Below are positions 35,364-45,013 of a stretch of 64,000 bases of DNA, in pieces. The notes beneath the pieces were generated by a model. The model was given only the letters and a program-made list of their open reading frames with translations, searched no databases and was not told the DNA's origin. The position numbers were made by a program, and so were the translations under genes. How positions within the stretch are numbered: position 1 is the first letter of the stretch; each line of letters starts with the position of its first letter. Source of the DNA: Clostridia bacterium (lineage in GTDB: Bacteria; Bacillota; Clostridia; UMGS1883; UMGS1540). The stretch lies in the NCBI GenBank assembly GCA_017450025.1, contig JAFSYJ010000040.1:59420-123419 (forward strand), written 5' to 3'.

Positions 35364-36784
35364 ACAGATAAACTTATGTTTTTAATAATATCTTCCGCAT
35401 CAATCGCAGGCTTCACATAACCGTCGATAAATTCCTGTACCTGCTCTGGAGCGCGACCGACATAGAGCGAAGGCTCCATAACCTGCATAATTTCTTCCTT
35501 TGTCATATTAAAGTCGGGGTCAGCGGCTATTCTGTCAGGTAAGTCACATTCGCCGCCGTGCATTTTAACCTTGTCGGCAGCTGCAAGCGAATGAACGCGT
35601 ATCTTTTCGTGAAGTGCCTGCCTGTCTCCGCCTTTTAAAACGGCGCGCATCATTATGTTTTCGGTTGCCATAAACGGCAGTTCAGCGCGTATCCGTTTGT
35701 CTATAACTCTCGGATAAACAACAAGTCCCGATGCGACATTGAGATAAATACCGAGTATCGCGTCAGCCGCGAGGAACGCTTCAGGCACATAAATCCTCTT
35801 GCCTGCCGAATCGTCGAGCGTTCTTTCAAACCATTGTGTTCCTGCCGTGACCGCTGACGGATTGTGCAGAGAAAGGATATACCGCGATAGCGAGCAAATA
35901 CGCTCCGAGCGCATCGGATTACGCTTGTATGCCATTGCAGACGAGCCTATCTGATTTTTCTCAAACGGCTCTTCGATTTCCTTTAAATGCTGTAAAAGCC
36001 TTAAATCGTTTGCAAATTTGTAGCACGACTGGGCAACGGAACATAAAACCGCAATAACGCGCGTGTCGAGCTTGCGCGGATATGTCTGTCCCGAAACAGG
36101 AAAGACCGAGCTGAATCCCATTTTTTCAGCGATCATACTGTCAAGCTTTTTCACCTTTTCGTGGTCGCCGCCAAAAAGCTCCAAAAAGCTTGCCTGCGTA
36201 CCCGTTGTTCCCTTTGAGCCCAGCATTTTAATTGCAGGCAAAACCGAATCAATTTCTTCAAGGTCCATCAAAAGCTCCTGAATCCAAAGGCAAGCTCTCT
36301 TGCCTACCGTTGTGAGCTGTGCAGGCTGAAAATGAGTAAACCCAAGCGTCGGCATATCCTTGTATTTTAGCGCAAACTCCGTAAGTGCCGCGATAACACT
36401 TACGACCTTTTTGCGGATAAGCATAAGCGCTTCACGCATTATAATAATATCCGTGTTGTCACCCACATAGCATGATGTTGCGCCCAAATGAATAATCGGC
36501 TTAGCCTTCGGGCATTGTTCCCCGTAAGCATATACATGCGACATAACATCGTGACGCACCTCTTTTTCACGCGCTTTGGCAACATCGTAATTTATGTTTT
36601 CAGCATTTTTCTTAAGCTCTGCGACTTGCTCGTCAGTTATAGGTAAGCCAAGCTCCTTTTCAGCCTCCGCAAGCGCGATCCATAATTTCCTCCAAGTCGT
36701 AAATTTCTTGTCAGGTGAAAATATATACTGCATTTCACGACTTGCATACCTCGAATTTAAAGGACTTTCATAACTATCGTACAT
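35360..36784 (-). CDS. purB: Adenylosuccinate lyase
   Basis: A 474-aa member of the fumarase/aspartase superfamily acting twice in purine synthesis (SAICAR to AICAR, and adenylosuccinate to AMP). Signature loop GSSAMAYKRNPMRSERICSL, the HLGATSCYVGDN segment with a catalytic His, and THFQPAQLTTVGKR are present. Length is that of the longer eukaryote-like type common in Clostridia. GGAG lies ten bases before the ATG. It lies between gatB and birA with no other purine gene nearby. Confidence 0.96.
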   Translation of the reverse strand: MYDSYESPLNSRYASREMQYIFSPDKKFTTWRKLWIALAEAEKELGLPITDEQVAELKKNAENINYDVAKAREKEVRHDVMSHVYAYGEQCPKAKPIIHLGATSCYVGDNTDIIIMREALMLIRKKVVSVIAALTEFALKYKDMPTLGFTHFQPAQLTTVGKRACLWIQELLMDLEEIDSVLPAIKMLGSKGTTGTQASFLELFGGDHEKVKKLDSMIAEKMGFSSVFPVSGQTYPRKLDTRVIAVLCSVAQSCYKFANDLRLLQHLKEIEEPFEKNQIGSSAMAYKRNPMRSERICSLSRYILSLHNPSAVTAGTQWFERTLDDSAGKRIYVPEAFLAADAILGIYLNVASGLVVYPRVIDKRIRAELPFMATENIMMRAVLKGGDRQALHEKIRVHSLAAADKVKMHGGECDLPDRIAADPDFNMTKEEIMQVMEPSLYVGRAPEQVQEFIDGYVKPAIDAEDIIKNISLSV

Positions 36785-36797
36785 TTTTCATTTCTCC

Positions 36798-38231
36798 TCA
36801 AAGCTTTCCAAGCTCAATTTCAAGCTGTTTGTTTATAACCGCGGGGTTAGCCTTGCCTTTTGTGGCGCGCATAACCTGCCCTGTCAAAAATCCGCGGACA
36901 TTTGTTTTCCCGCCCTTGTAATCCTCAATAGCTTTCGGATTTGCTTCAAATACTTCTTTGATTATCTTTGCGATTTCGCCTTCGTCGCTTATCTGTAAAA
37001 GTCCCTTTGCCTTTACGATTTCCTCGGGCGACTTGTCCGATTCAAACATATCGGGAACGATCTGCTTTGCGATACTGCCGCTTATTGTGCCTTTGTTTAT
37101 AAGCGCAATGAGCTCTGCAAGCGCCTGTCCTCCAAACGGAACATCGTCTGATGTAATGCAGCGCTCATTTATTTCCTTGGAAATTTCGCCCAGTATCCAG
37201 TTTGATGCCTCTTTAGGAGCAGCGCCGCAGCCGACTGTATCATCGAGCAGCTTTGAGAAGCCGTCAGAAACACTTATAAGCCCCGAATCATACTCGGGCA
37301 AACCGTATTCAGCCATAAACCTCGCCTTTTTCTCGTGCGGAAGTTCGGGAAGCGACTCTCTTATTTCCTCAACCCACCCGCGTGAAATTTCCATAGGCAT
37401 AAGGTCAGGCTCCGGGAAGTACCTGTAATCGTGCGCTTCTTCCTTTGAGCGGAGCAAAAACGACTTTCCTGCCATATCGTCCCAGCGCCGTGTTTCCTGC
37501 TCAACCTCAGCGCCGCTTTCAAGTATTTCTATCTGCCTTGCTCTCTCATAGTCAATAGCGCGTACCGCGCCGCTGAACGAATTAACATTTTTACACTCGC
37601 TTCTTACGCCAAATTCCTTTTGTCCTTCAGGTCTTACGGAAACATTAACATCACAACGGAGCGAGCCTTCCTGCATTTTGCAGTCAGAAACGCCAATGCA
37701 CTTTAGTATTGAGCGAACAGCCTCCAAAAACGCGTTAGCCTCTGCGCTTGAACGGATATCAGGCTCTGACACTATTTCTATAAGCGGAACGCCGCCGCGG
37801 TTGTAATCAACGCGCGATAAATTCCTGTACGGGTCGTGCGTAAATTTTCCCGCATCTTCTTCTATGTGAATTCTTGTTATGCCGATTTTTTTCTGCCCGT
37901 TTTCCGTATCGATAATCACAAATCCGTGTTCACAAAGAGGAAAATCAAACTGCGAGATCTGATACGCTTTTGGCAAATCGGGATAAAAGTAATTTTTTCT
38001 GTCCTGCTTTGAATACTCCGCAATTTCACAGTTCATCGCAAGACCTGCCTTTATTCCGTACTCAACGACCTTTTTGTTCAATGTCGGCAAAGTCCCGGGG
38101 AGTCCAATACAAACAGGACAGCAGCGCGTGTTTTCCGAACCGCCGAAGCTGTTTTCGCAGCTGCAGTAAATTTTAGTTTTAGTGCTGAGCTCTGCGTGTA
38201 TTTCAAGCCCCACAACTGTTTCGTATTTCAT
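36798..38231 (-). CDS. gatB: Asp-tRNA(Asn)/Glu-tRNA(Gln) amidotransferase subunit B
   Basis: A 477-aa kinase/tRNA-binding subunit of GatCAB. N-terminal VVGLEIHAELSTKTKIYCSC with CPVCIGLPGTLP, the catalytic cradle around DRKNYFYPDLPKAYQISQ, EDAGKFTHD and YNRGGVPLIEIVSEPD, and the C-terminal YqeY-like tail with GGKTNVRGFLTGQVM. It activates the misacylated Glu or Asp with ATP before amidation. Its ATG overlaps the gatA stop by one base (TAATG). Confidence 0.98.
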   Translation of the reverse strand: MKYETVVGLEIHAELSTKTKIYCSCENSFGGSENTRCCPVCIGLPGTLPTLNKKVVEYGIKAGLAMNCEIAEYSKQDRKNYFYPDLPKAYQISQFDFPLCEHGFVIIDTENGQKKIGITRIHIEEDAGKFTHDPYRNLSRVDYNRGGVPLIEIVSEPDIRSSAEANAFLEAVRSILKCIGVSDCKMQEGSLRCDVNVSVRPEGQKEFGVRSECKNVNSFSGAVRAIDYERARQIEILESGAEVEQETRRWDDMAGKSFLLRSKEEAHDYRYFPEPDLMPMEISRGWVEEIRESLPELPHEKKARFMAEYGLPEYDSGLISVSDGFSKLLDDTVGCGAAPKEASNWILGEISKEINERCITSDDVPFGGQALAELIALINKGTISGSIAKQIVPDMFESDKSPEEIVKAKGLLQISDEGEIAKIIKEVFEANPKAIEDYKGGKTNVRGFLTGQVMRATKGKANPAVINKQLEIELGKL

Positions 38232-39694
38232 TATCTTGCGCCTCCAATCTCAGGCGAAATTTTGGGAGCATGCACTTCAAGTGCGTAGCCTGCTCTAATG
38301 ATATCGGCGTCTCCCAGCGGCTTACCTATAAGCTGTACGCCTATCGGCAGTCCACCCTTGTCCACGCCAAACGGCATTGACGCCGCCGGCAGCCCTGCAA
38401 TATTTATCGAGACCGTGCAGATGTCCGCTGCATACATCTCCAGCGGATCCGCGCTCTTTTCTCCGAATTTCCAAGCCGTGCACGGCGAAGTCGGTGCTAA
38501 AAGCACATCGTATTTTTCAAAAGTTTTGTTAAAGTCTTCTCTTATCAGCGTTCTTACCTTCTGCGCCTTTTTGTAGTAAGCGTCGTAATAACCCGAACTA
38601 AGAACAAATGTCCCCAGCATTATGCGGCGCTTAACCTCGTCGCCAAAGCCCTCGCTGCGTGTTTTAAAAAACACCTCGTCAACATCGGTACATCCATCGG
38701 CACGGAATCCGTAGCGTATGCCGTCGTAGCGTGCCAGATTTGAGCTCGCTTCGGCGGAAGAAATAAGATAATACGCCGCCAGCGAATACGGCATCATAGA
38801 AAGCGAGCACTCATCAACTTCTGCGCCCATTTTTTCAAATTCCCTTGCCGCCTCAAGTACCTTTTCGCGTACCTCGTCAGATACGCCCTCACCGATGTAT
38901 TCCTTCGGAACGCCTATTTTCATCCCCTTAACATCGCCCGTCAAAGCTTTTGTAAAGTCAGCCGTCGGTATGTCAAGCGATGTGGAATCGTGTTCGTCGT
39001 GTCCGCAAATCTCATTTAATACAAGTGCGCAGTCGTGTATGTCCTTTGTGAACGGACCTATCTGGTCAAGCGACGATGCAAACGCCACCAAACCGTAGCG
39101 CGAAACAAGCCCGTATGTCGGCTTAAACCCGACAACGCCGCATAAAGAAGCAGGCTGGCGGATCGAGCCTCCCGTGTCGCTTCCGAGCGCAAAAATAGCC
39201 TCGCTTGCAGAAACCGCCGCTCCGGAGCCGCCGGATGAGCCGCCCGGTATGCGACCCGTGTCAAAAGGATTTTTCGTCTTTTTGAAATACGATGTCTCTG
39301 TGGAAGAACCCATTGCAAACTCGTCCATATTGGCTTTTCCCAAAATAGGAGTATCGGATAGCCTGTCCATAACAGACGCGTTGTACGGCGGCACAAAATT
39401 ATATAGCATCTTTGATGCACAAGTCGTAGTGATTCCTTTTGTGCAGATATTGTCCTTTATTGCCGCAGGAATCCCTGCCAAATGCGAAAGCTTCTGCCCC
39501 TCGGCTCTTTTCCTGTCAATTTCCCGTGCCTTGTTAAGCGCGCCTTCTTTGTTTAAAGAAATATACGCGTCAATATATTTTTCAGTTTTTTCTATCCGCT
39601 CAAACTGTGCATTTGTAAGCTCTTCCGAAGAAATTTCTTTCTTTTCAAGCAAATCCGCAAGCTCGTGTGCTGTTTTAAAAATAAGTTCACTCAT
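38231..39694 (-). CDS. gatA: Asp-tRNA(Asn)/Glu-tRNA(Gln) amidotransferase subunit A
   Basis: A 487-aa amidase-signature enzyme that releases ammonia from glutamine. The Ser-cisSer-Lys triad lies in [27 protein letters not shown] and [15 protein letters not shown]. Length is typical. It starts directly after the gatC stop (TAAATG). With GatC and GatB it forms the complex that makes Gln-tRNA and possibly Asn-tRNA. Confidence 0.98.
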   Translation of the reverse strand: MSELIFKTAHELADLLEKKEISSEELTNAQFERIEKTEKYIDAYISLNKEGALNKAREIDRKRAEGQKLSHLAGIPAAIKDNICTKGITTTCASKMLYNFVPPYNASVMDRLSDTPILGKANMDEFAMGSSTETSYFKKTKNPFDTGRIPGGSSGGSGAAVSASEAIFALGSDTGGSIRQPASLCGVVGFKPTYGLVSRYGLVAFASSLDQIGPFTKDIHDCALVLNEICGHDEHDSTSLDIPTADFTKALTGDVKGMKIGVPKEYIGEGVSDEVREKVLEAAREFEKMGAEVDECSLSMMPYSLAAYYLISSAEASSNLARYDGIRYGFRADGCTDVDEVFFKTRSEGFGDEVKRRIMLGTFVLSSGYYDAYYKKAQKVRTLIREDFNKTFEKYDVLLAPTSPCTAWKFGEKSADPLEMYAADICTVSINIAGLPAASMPFGVDKGGLPIGVQLIGKPLGDADIIRAGYALEVHAPKISPEIGGAR

Positions 39695-39982
39695 TTACTC
39701 CACCGTCCTTGGCACAACAAAACAGCCCTCGTCCTGTTGGGGGGCGTTTTGCAATATTTCCGAAGCCTTAAAAGAAGGCTTAATTTCGTCCTCACGAAAA
39801 ACATTTGTCTTTGCATTTGCGTGCATTGTAGGCTTAACGGAATCATAATCCGTCTCGTCAAGCTTTTGTGCAAAATCAATAATGTTGCTCATTTCTCTTG
39901 TCAGCCTTGCTTTTTCGTCATCGGAAAGAGTTAATCTGGCGAGATTTGCCAGATGCTCAACCTCTTTTTTTGTTATACTCAT
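39695..39982 (-). CDS. gatC: Asp-tRNA(Asn)/Glu-tRNA(Gln) amidotransferase subunit C
   Basis: A 95-aa small subunit with the family start SITKKEVEHLANLARLTLSDDE, the ARLTREMSNIIDFAQKLDE helix and a C-terminal ending with LRED-like VFREDEIKPSF and VVPRTVE. It wraps the GatA-GatB interface and stabilises the complex. GAAAGGAG precedes the ATG. Confidence 0.96.
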   Translation of the reverse strand: MSITKKEVEHLANLARLTLSDDEKARLTREMSNIIDFAQKLDETDYDSVKPTMHANAKTNVFREDEIKPSFKASEILQNAPQQDEGCFVVPRTVE

Positions 39983-39994
39983 ATACTGCTCCTT

Positions 39995-40639
39995 TCAGTC
40001 GTTTGTAACATTTCCATTGCCGCTTACTGGGATAGCTTCACCCAAAAAAGTCGGCTTTGGCTTAAAAATACAATATAAAAAGTCCTTGTTGCGCGCAAGA
40101 ATTTCACGCACTTCTCTGAATTCCTGACCGTAATAGGCTCTCGGGTCACTTGGAGTGCCCACAGCTTCAAGCCCAAGACAGTTAGCAATATACAGTGCTC
40201 TGTACAAATGATATTCCTGCGTCACGATAATAACCTTTCGGACTCCAAAAATTTCCTTTGCGCGATAAAGACTCTCGTATGTTGAAAACCCCGCATGGTC
40301 CATAAAAATATCCTCATCTGGAATCCCGCGCTCTATGGCAAAGCTTTTCATAACATTGACCTCGTCGTAATCTTTTCTGCCGTGGTCGCCGCTCATTATA
40401 ATTTTACTCGAAGCGCCTTGATTATATAGCTTTACTGCCTCCAGAATTCTGTCCTCCAGCATATTCGTCGGAACGCCGTTTATAACGCCTGCGCCGAGAA
40501 CAAGAATACAGTCCGCGCCATCTGTGCCATTTGCATTTATCTGATTTTTGACCGAACTTTTCACATAAATATTTATTGCCAAAATGCAGATTGCAACGAT
40601 AATTATTAAAGATAAAACAATACGAAACAGCCTTTTCAT
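39995..40639 (-). CDS. YdcF/SanA-like DUF218 membrane-anchored protein
   Basis: A 214-aa protein with one N-terminal membrane segment (RIVLSLIIIVAICILAINIY) and an outward-facing DUF218 domain: CILVLGAGVINGVPTNMLEDR, KIIMSGDHGRKDYDE and VTQEYHLYRALYIANCLG. It is of the SanA/vancomycin-resistance type linked to envelope integrity, but no reaction has been fixed for most members. First gene of the gatCAB-purB-birA operon, 13 nt ahead of gatC. The SD is weak (GGGG). Confidence 0.88.
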   Translation of the reverse strand: MKRLFRIVLSLIIIVAICILAINIYVKSSVKNQINANGTDGADCILVLGAGVINGVPTNMLEDRILEAVKLYNQGASSKIIMSGDHGRKDYDEVNVMKSFAIERGIPDEDIFMDHAGFSTYESLYRAKEIFGVRKVIIVTQEYHLYRALYIANCLGLEAVGTPSDPRAYYGQEFREVREILARNKDFLYCIFKPKPTFLGEAIPVSGNGNVTND

Positions 40640-40672
40640 ACAATTTACCCCATAATAAACCTATTTTAGTAT

Positions 40673-40701
40673 ATTTTACTATAAATCATAGAAAGTGTCA
40701 A
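40673..40701 (-). promoter_or_regulatory. Sigma-A promoter of the ydcF-gatCAB-purB-birA operon
   Basis: Minus strand TTGACA (40696-40701), 17-bp spacer, TAAAAT (40673-40678). Confidence 0.82.
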
Positions 40702-40722
40702 GCGCAGAGCCGCCATTTTTCG

Positions 40723-40751
40723 GAATATTCACATTTTTTACGCACAAACTA
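40723..40751 (+). promoter_or_regulatory. Candidate sigma-G promoter of ypeB
   Basis: GAATA (40723-40727), 17-bp spacer, CAAACTA (40745-40751). This fits the forespore sigma-G pattern (gAATR, CATnnTA) with one mismatch in the -10. It lies about 25 nt before the ypeB ATG, and no good sigma-A site is seen. Confidence 0.5.
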
Positions 40752-40775
40752 AAAACAAAAAACAGGAGTTAATTT

Positions 40776-42161
40776 ATGAAAATTTCAAATAAATTAAAAG
40801 ATTTTAAGGTAAGACTTTCCGATAGGCGTATGTTTTCTGTTGTGCTTGTGTCCATACTCGCCGTGACCGCCGTTGCGATTTACGAATATAAAAGGAGTGC
40901 CGACTATCGCTATAAGCTCGAAAATCAGTATAACCGCGCATTTTGTGAGCTTGTTTCAAGCGTTGATAATATAGAAAACAATCTTGCAAAGGGCGCCGTT
41001 GTTACTGATCCGCGCGAAATGATCAAGACCGCAAATCAGATTTATTCGCAGTCAGCGTTTGCTATGGCGTCTCTTGCCCAGCTTCCTGTTGGAGATGTTG
41101 CTCTTTCCAATACCTCCAAATTTTTAGCGCAGGTAGGTGATTACACATATGCGCTTTCTCTCAGATATATGGATGGCGGTGAAATTTCAAATGAAGAGTA
41201 TGACACGCTGCTCTCTTTTAACAGATACGCAAAAACGCTGTCGGATTCGCTTTCTGAAATGCAGGCATCGCTTTATTCAGGCGCAATTTCATTTGGTGAG
41301 CTTGAGGGAAAAACAAAATCGCTCTTTTCGTCACAAAGCACCGCATTTGCAGATAATTTAAAGGATATGGAATCGCAATTTACGGATTACCCGTCGCTTA
41401 TTTATGACGGTCCGTTTTCCGACCATATACAAAATGCCGCTCCCAAACTTCTTGAAGGCGGCAGAGAAGTTTCAAAAGAAGAAGCCCTCCAAATAGCCCT
41501 TGTCGCCGTGGGCGATGAGCGTAAAGGCGCAGTAAGCTATAATGGCGAGTCACAGGGCACGATTCCGGCGTATTCGTTTTCGGTCACGCCCGATAACGCT
41601 AAAGGCCGCACCGTGACGGTAGATATAACAAAGGTAAACGGTATGGTGTCGTGGCTTCTTGATAACAGGGGCGTTGCGGAAAGCGTCATAACGGCAGACG
41701 ATGCAAAAGCCGCCGCCAAAAAATATCTTGACACGCTTTCTCTTGATCAAATGACAGAAAGCTACTATGAAATAAATAATAATATTTGCACGATAAATTT
41801 TGCAGCGGCGGAAAACAGCGTCATACTTTATCCCGACCTTGTAAAAGTCCGCGTTGCTATGGACACGGGTGAGATAATCGGAGCAGAATGCAGCGGCTAT
41901 ATAATGAACCACCGCAACCGTGAAACCCCTGCGTTTACTCATTCTGAATCCGAGGTAATAAAAGCCCTCAGTCCGAAAGTCACACCGCTTTCCGTGTCAA
42001 AATGCCTTATTCCGCTGGATTCCGGGCAGGAAGTTTTTTGCTATGAAGTCAAATGCACTCTTGACGATAAGAACTTTTTGATTTATCTTAACGCCGAGAC
42101 TCTGCGTCAAGAAAATATTTTGATGCTTTTAATAAGCGATAACGGAACATTAACAATATAA
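40776..42161 (+). CDS. ypeB: Germination protein YpeB
   Basis: A 461-aa protein with one N-terminal membrane segment (about 20-36), a helical domain, and C-terminal PepSY-type repeats (about 225-455, e.g. SKEEALQIALVAVGD and TADDAKAAAKKYLD). In Bacillus, YpeB stabilises the cortex-lytic enzyme SleB in dormant spores. The usual upstream partner sleB is absent here: the gene stands alone between a divergent operon and secDF. AGGAG precedes the ATG. A candidate sigma-G promoter fits forespore expression. Confidence 0.93.
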   Translation: MKISNKLKDFKVRLSDRRMFSVVLVSILAVTAVAIYEYKRSADYRYKLENQYNRAFCELVSSVDNIENNLAKGAVVTDPREMIKTANQIYSQSAFAMASLAQLPVGDVALSNTSKFLAQVGDYTYALSLRYMDGGEISNEEYDTLLSFNRYAKTLSDSLSEMQASLYSGAISFGELEGKTKSLFSSQSTAFADNLKDMESQFTDYPSLIYDGPFSDHIQNAAPKLLEGGREVSKEEALQIALVAVGDERKGAVSYNGESQGTIPAYSFSVTPDNAKGRTVTVDITKVNGMVSWLLDNRGVAESVITADDAKAAAKKYLDTLSLDQMTESYYEINNNICTINFAAAENSVILYPDLVKVRVAMDTGEIIGAECSGYIMNHRNRETPAFTHSESEVIKALSPKVTPLSVSKCLIPLDSGQEVFCYEVKCTLDDKNFLIYLNAETLRQENILMLLISDNGTLTI

Positions 42162-42166
42162 AAAGC

Positions 42167-42208
42167 AACAAGCCTTCGGGAAATCCCCGAAGACTTGTTT
42201 TATTTTTA
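42167..42208. terminator. Terminator of ypeB (also usable by secF)
   Basis: AACAAG-CTTCGGG paired with CCCGAAG-CTTGTT, one C-A mismatch, 5-nt loop, then TTATTTTTATT. On the minus strand it is followed by a shorter U-run. Confidence 0.8.
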
Positions 42209-42212
42209 TTAG

Positions 42213-43100
42213 TTATGCTCTTTTTACAGCTTTTTTATTGCCCTTCAAATCTTGGATTATTGTCCAAATCGGTGTGGCTATGCAAATCGAAGAATATGTG
42301 CCGACAATAACGCCGATTATTATAGGCAGCGAGAACTCTCTTATCGAGTCAACACCCAGAATATAAAGCGTCAAAATAGTGATCAATGTTGTAACTGATG
42401 TGTTTATCGTTCTTGTAAGAGTCTGATTGAGGCTTGTGTTTGCAATTTCAGCAAACTGGCTTCTTCCGCCCTTTCTTGCAGCTTCACGGATTTTATCAAA
42501 CACAACGATAGTATCGTTGATTGAATAACCTACAACCGTAAGAACAGCGGCAACAAACGAACTGTTTACGGGAATCTGGAATATCGAATATATAGCCAGC
42601 ATAACGAGAATGTTATGCAAAAGTCCGATTATTGCGGAAATACCGGATTTAAAGCTAAATCTTATCGTGATATAGATAAGCATAAACAGTATAGCCCAGC
42701 CGAGCGCCTTAAGAGCGTCAAGAATAAGCTTTGTGCTTGCGCTTGCGCTGACATTTGTTGCTTCAAGGAGCGCGCTCTGGTCAAGCGAGTATTTTTCTTT
42801 AACAGCGTCCACGACCTTGTCGCGTGTTTCGGTGTCAATTTCCAGGGTTGTTATGTCGGCTTCTTTACCGTCTGCGCCGGCTTTTTTAACTAATGCTTCA
42901 ACCCCTGCGGTATCCTGAACAAGCGCCTTGATTTCCTGATCGTCGAATTCCTGACCAATGTTCATTCTTATTGAAGTACCGCCTTTAAAGTCAAGACCGA
43001 GGTTCAAGCCTCCGAAAGCAATAAACGCAATTATTCCGGCAATTATAATAACGGAGGAGATTATAAAGAATATTTTTTTTCTGCCTATAAAATTAATCAT
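42213..43100 (-). CDS. secF: Protein translocase subunit SecF
   Basis: A 295-aa RND-type membrane protein with six membrane segments and one large periplasm-side domain (about 35-135). Motifs LNLGLDFKGGTSIRMN, VGYSINDTIVVFDKIRE and the NTSLNQTLTRTINTSVTT segment define it. With SecD it uses the proton or sodium gradient to help late steps of export. It overlaps secD by 8 nt. Confidence 0.97.
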   Translation of the reverse strand: MINFIGRKKIFFIISSVIIIAGIIAFIAFGGLNLGLDFKGGTSIRMNIGQEFDDQEIKALVQDTAGVEALVKKAGADGKEADITTLEIDTETRDKVVDAVKEKYSLDQSALLEATNVSASASTKLILDALKALGWAILFMLIYITIRFSFKSGISAIIGLLHNILVMLAIYSIFQIPVNSSFVAAVLTVVGYSINDTIVVFDKIREAARKGGRSQFAEIANTSLNQTLTRTINTSVTTLITILTLYILGVDSIREFSLPIIIGVIVGTYSSICIATPIWTIIQDLKGNKKAVKRA

Positions 43101-44418
43101 TCTTTTCAGCCTCCTTTTTTACGCCATAGAGAGCGGGATTTTTCACATTAAGACCTGTCAGAATATTGAGAAGCAGTCTTGTAATAAATACCGCCGTGAT
43201 CATGCTGACTACAACGCCTATACCCAGTGTCAGAGCAAAGCCCTGAATAGGACCTGTACCGAACTTCCAAAGAACTATTGCGGCAATGATTGTTGTTATG
43301 TTTGCGTCAACAATAGCCGTTGTTGCTCTCTTATAGCCCGATGCAACTGCGGATTTAATTGTTTTGCCCATTCTCAATTCTTCTTTTATTCTTTCAAATA
43401 TGATGACATTAGCGTCAACCGCCATACCGATCGAAAGAATAATACCCGCAATACCGGGAAGTGTCAATGTTGCCGTAAAGTTGCCGGGCATAAAGTAACC
43501 TGCCATGATCAGCGCAACAAGCGCAATGTATAATAAAAGCGCAAGGTCGGCAACAAGACCGGGAAGTGTGTAAACAATAAGCATAAAGATAAGAACTATT
43601 ATAATACCTATCATTGCAGCCTTAAGGCTTGTTGCAAGAGCTTTGTCACCAAGGCTCGGACCAACTGAACGGAGCTCGGATTCCTTCAGGCTGAACGGGA
43701 GTTGACCGCTCTGTATCTGGTCTGCAAGTATCTTTGCGGACTGCTCCGTAAAGTTACCTGTTATAATACAAGTTCTGCTGTCGATCTTTTCCGATACTCT
43801 CGGAGAAGAGATCTCGGTATCGTCAAGCATTATTTTGATTATGTTCTTTCCGTCAGTCTGTGATGCTGCAACGGCAGTAGCGTCGGCAAATTTCTTTTGA
43901 CCTTCGCCCGTCAGCGTAAGCTGTACATAATATCCCTGCTCACCGCTGTCGTTAAGCTGACCGTAAGCATTGACAGCCTTTTCAACATCTGTGCCGCCTT
44001 CCATTATCACATTGCCGTCGGCGTCTGTAAATTTAAGAACAGCGTCTGCCTTAAGGAGCTGAACAGCTGCTTCAGGATCGTCAATATTAGGAATTTCAAC
44101 TCTGATAACGCTCGAACCCTGTCTTGTAACGACAGCATCAAAATATCCCTGACTGTCAAGACGGTTTCTCAAAACCTGTTCTGCCGCGTCCATATCCTCG
44201 GCAGAAGGCGAAGCAACATTTGCCTCAAAAGAAATTATTGAGCCGCCTACAAGGTCCAAGCCCTTTTTAATTCCGTCATTTTCGTCCAATACACTCGGGA
44301 ACTTATATTCGTTGCCCGAAAAAGGACTTTGAAGCGTAAACCCAAATGCCGCCGTATAAATCAGACCTGCGATTACAATAACGCAAAGAATGAGTCCGAT
44401 TACACTTTTACATTTCAT
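43093..44418 (-). CDS. secD: Protein translocase subunit SecD
   Basis: A 441-aa partner of SecF. An N-terminal segment, a large extracytoplasmic domain including DGIKKGLDLVGGSIISFEA and a P1-like region, then five membrane segments with GIILSIGMAVDANVIIFERI. In length it is like other Clostridia SecD proteins, shorter than E. coli SecD. GGAGG lies eight bases before the ATG. Own promoter with a 7-bp leader hairpin (44452-44478). Confidence 0.97.
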   Translation of the reverse strand: MKCKSVIGLILCVIVIAGLIYTAAFGFTLQSPFSGNEYKFPSVLDENDGIKKGLDLVGGSIISFEANVASPSAEDMDAAEQVLRNRLDSQGYFDAVVTRQGSSVIRVEIPNIDDPEAAVQLLKADAVLKFTDADGNVIMEGGTDVEKAVNAYGQLNDSGEQGYYVQLTLTGEGQKKFADATAVAASQTDGKNIIKIMLDDTEISSPRVSEKIDSRTCIITGNFTEQSAKILADQIQSGQLPFSLKESELRSVGPSLGDKALATSLKAAMIGIIIVLIFMLIVYTLPGLVADLALLLYIALVALIMAGYFMPGNFTATLTLPGIAGIILSIGMAVDANVIIFERIKEELRMGKTIKSAVASGYKRATTAIVDANITTIIAAIVLWKFGTGPIQGFALTLGIGVVVSMITAVFITRLLLNILTGLNVKNPALYGVKKEAEKND

Positions 44419-44487
44419 TCATGTATCCTCCTTTGTTGATTTATAACGAAGCTGATGTGGCATTATTTTTTACATCAGATATAATTT

Positions 44488-44516
44488 ATTATATATCCTG
44501 CGCCAAATATAGTCAA
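44488..44516 (-). promoter_or_regulatory. Sigma-A promoter of secDF
   Basis: Minus strand TTGACT (44511-44516), 17-bp spacer, TATAAT (44488-44493). Confidence 0.85.
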
Positions 44517-44549
44517 GAGTTTTTTGAAATTATTTACCATAATTTCCTT

Positions 44550-44589
44550 AAAAAAGAAAAGGAACTGCAAACATATTTTTTGCAGTTCC
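44550..44589 (-). terminator. Terminator after the TIGR04086 gene
   Basis: GGAACTGCAAA/TTTGCAGTTCC, 11-bp stem with 7-nt loop, followed by TTTTCTTTTTT on the minus strand. Confidence 0.9.
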
Positions 44590-44606
44590 GGTAAAATTAT
44601 GTATAT

Positions 44607-45008
44607 TTATTTTCTTTTGCGTTTTGCCTTGATATTCACTCCCAAAATGCCTCCGGCAATACCGGATATTATTGATAGAGCAAACATCTTCAAAGTATCG
44701 GCTCCTACGGAAAAATCTCCAAAAACCAAAAAGCCTGCAACGAGCATAATGATAACATAGATTACCCCTGCAATAAGCCCCGACAGCCAGCCTGCGCCGG
44801 CTCTTCTTCTTGCCGCCGAAAGTCCTGCCAAAAACACACTCAAAACAGTTGCGGCTATTATACAGCCGCTTTGCGCCGCTTCGGACACATTCCCGTATGT
44901 AACAAACAGTGCAAGTGCCAAAAGCGCAATAGCCGTAATTGCAATAGCTTTTATTACGGTTTTTAAAGCGATAACTATTATGCTGCCGCCTGATTCAACT
45001 CTGTTCAT
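44607..45008 (-). CDS. TIGR04086 family membrane protein
   Basis: A 133-aa protein with four hydrophobic segments and a basic C-terminal tail (NIKAKRKRK). It fits the TIGR04086 (YrzE-like) family, found in Clostridia and Bacilli between yajC and secDF. Function unknown. The position between YajC and SecDF suggests a link to secretion or the membrane. Its SD (GGGAGGG) is fully inside a 13-bp hairpin formed by the yajC-distal RNA, which could keep its translation low. Confidence 0.8.
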   Translation of the reverse strand: MNRVESGGSIIVIALKTVIKAIAITAIALLALALFVTYGNVSEAAQSGCIIAATVLSVFLAGLSAARRRAGAGWLSGLIAGVIYVIIMLVAGFLVFGDFSVGADTLKMFALSIISGIAGGILGVNIKAKRKRK

Positions 45009-45013
45009 AAAAA

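Noticed and set aside
39174..39848. A 224-codon plus-strand frame opposite gatA/gatC
   Set aside because: Serine/alanine-rich shadow of conserved genes, no promoter or SD.
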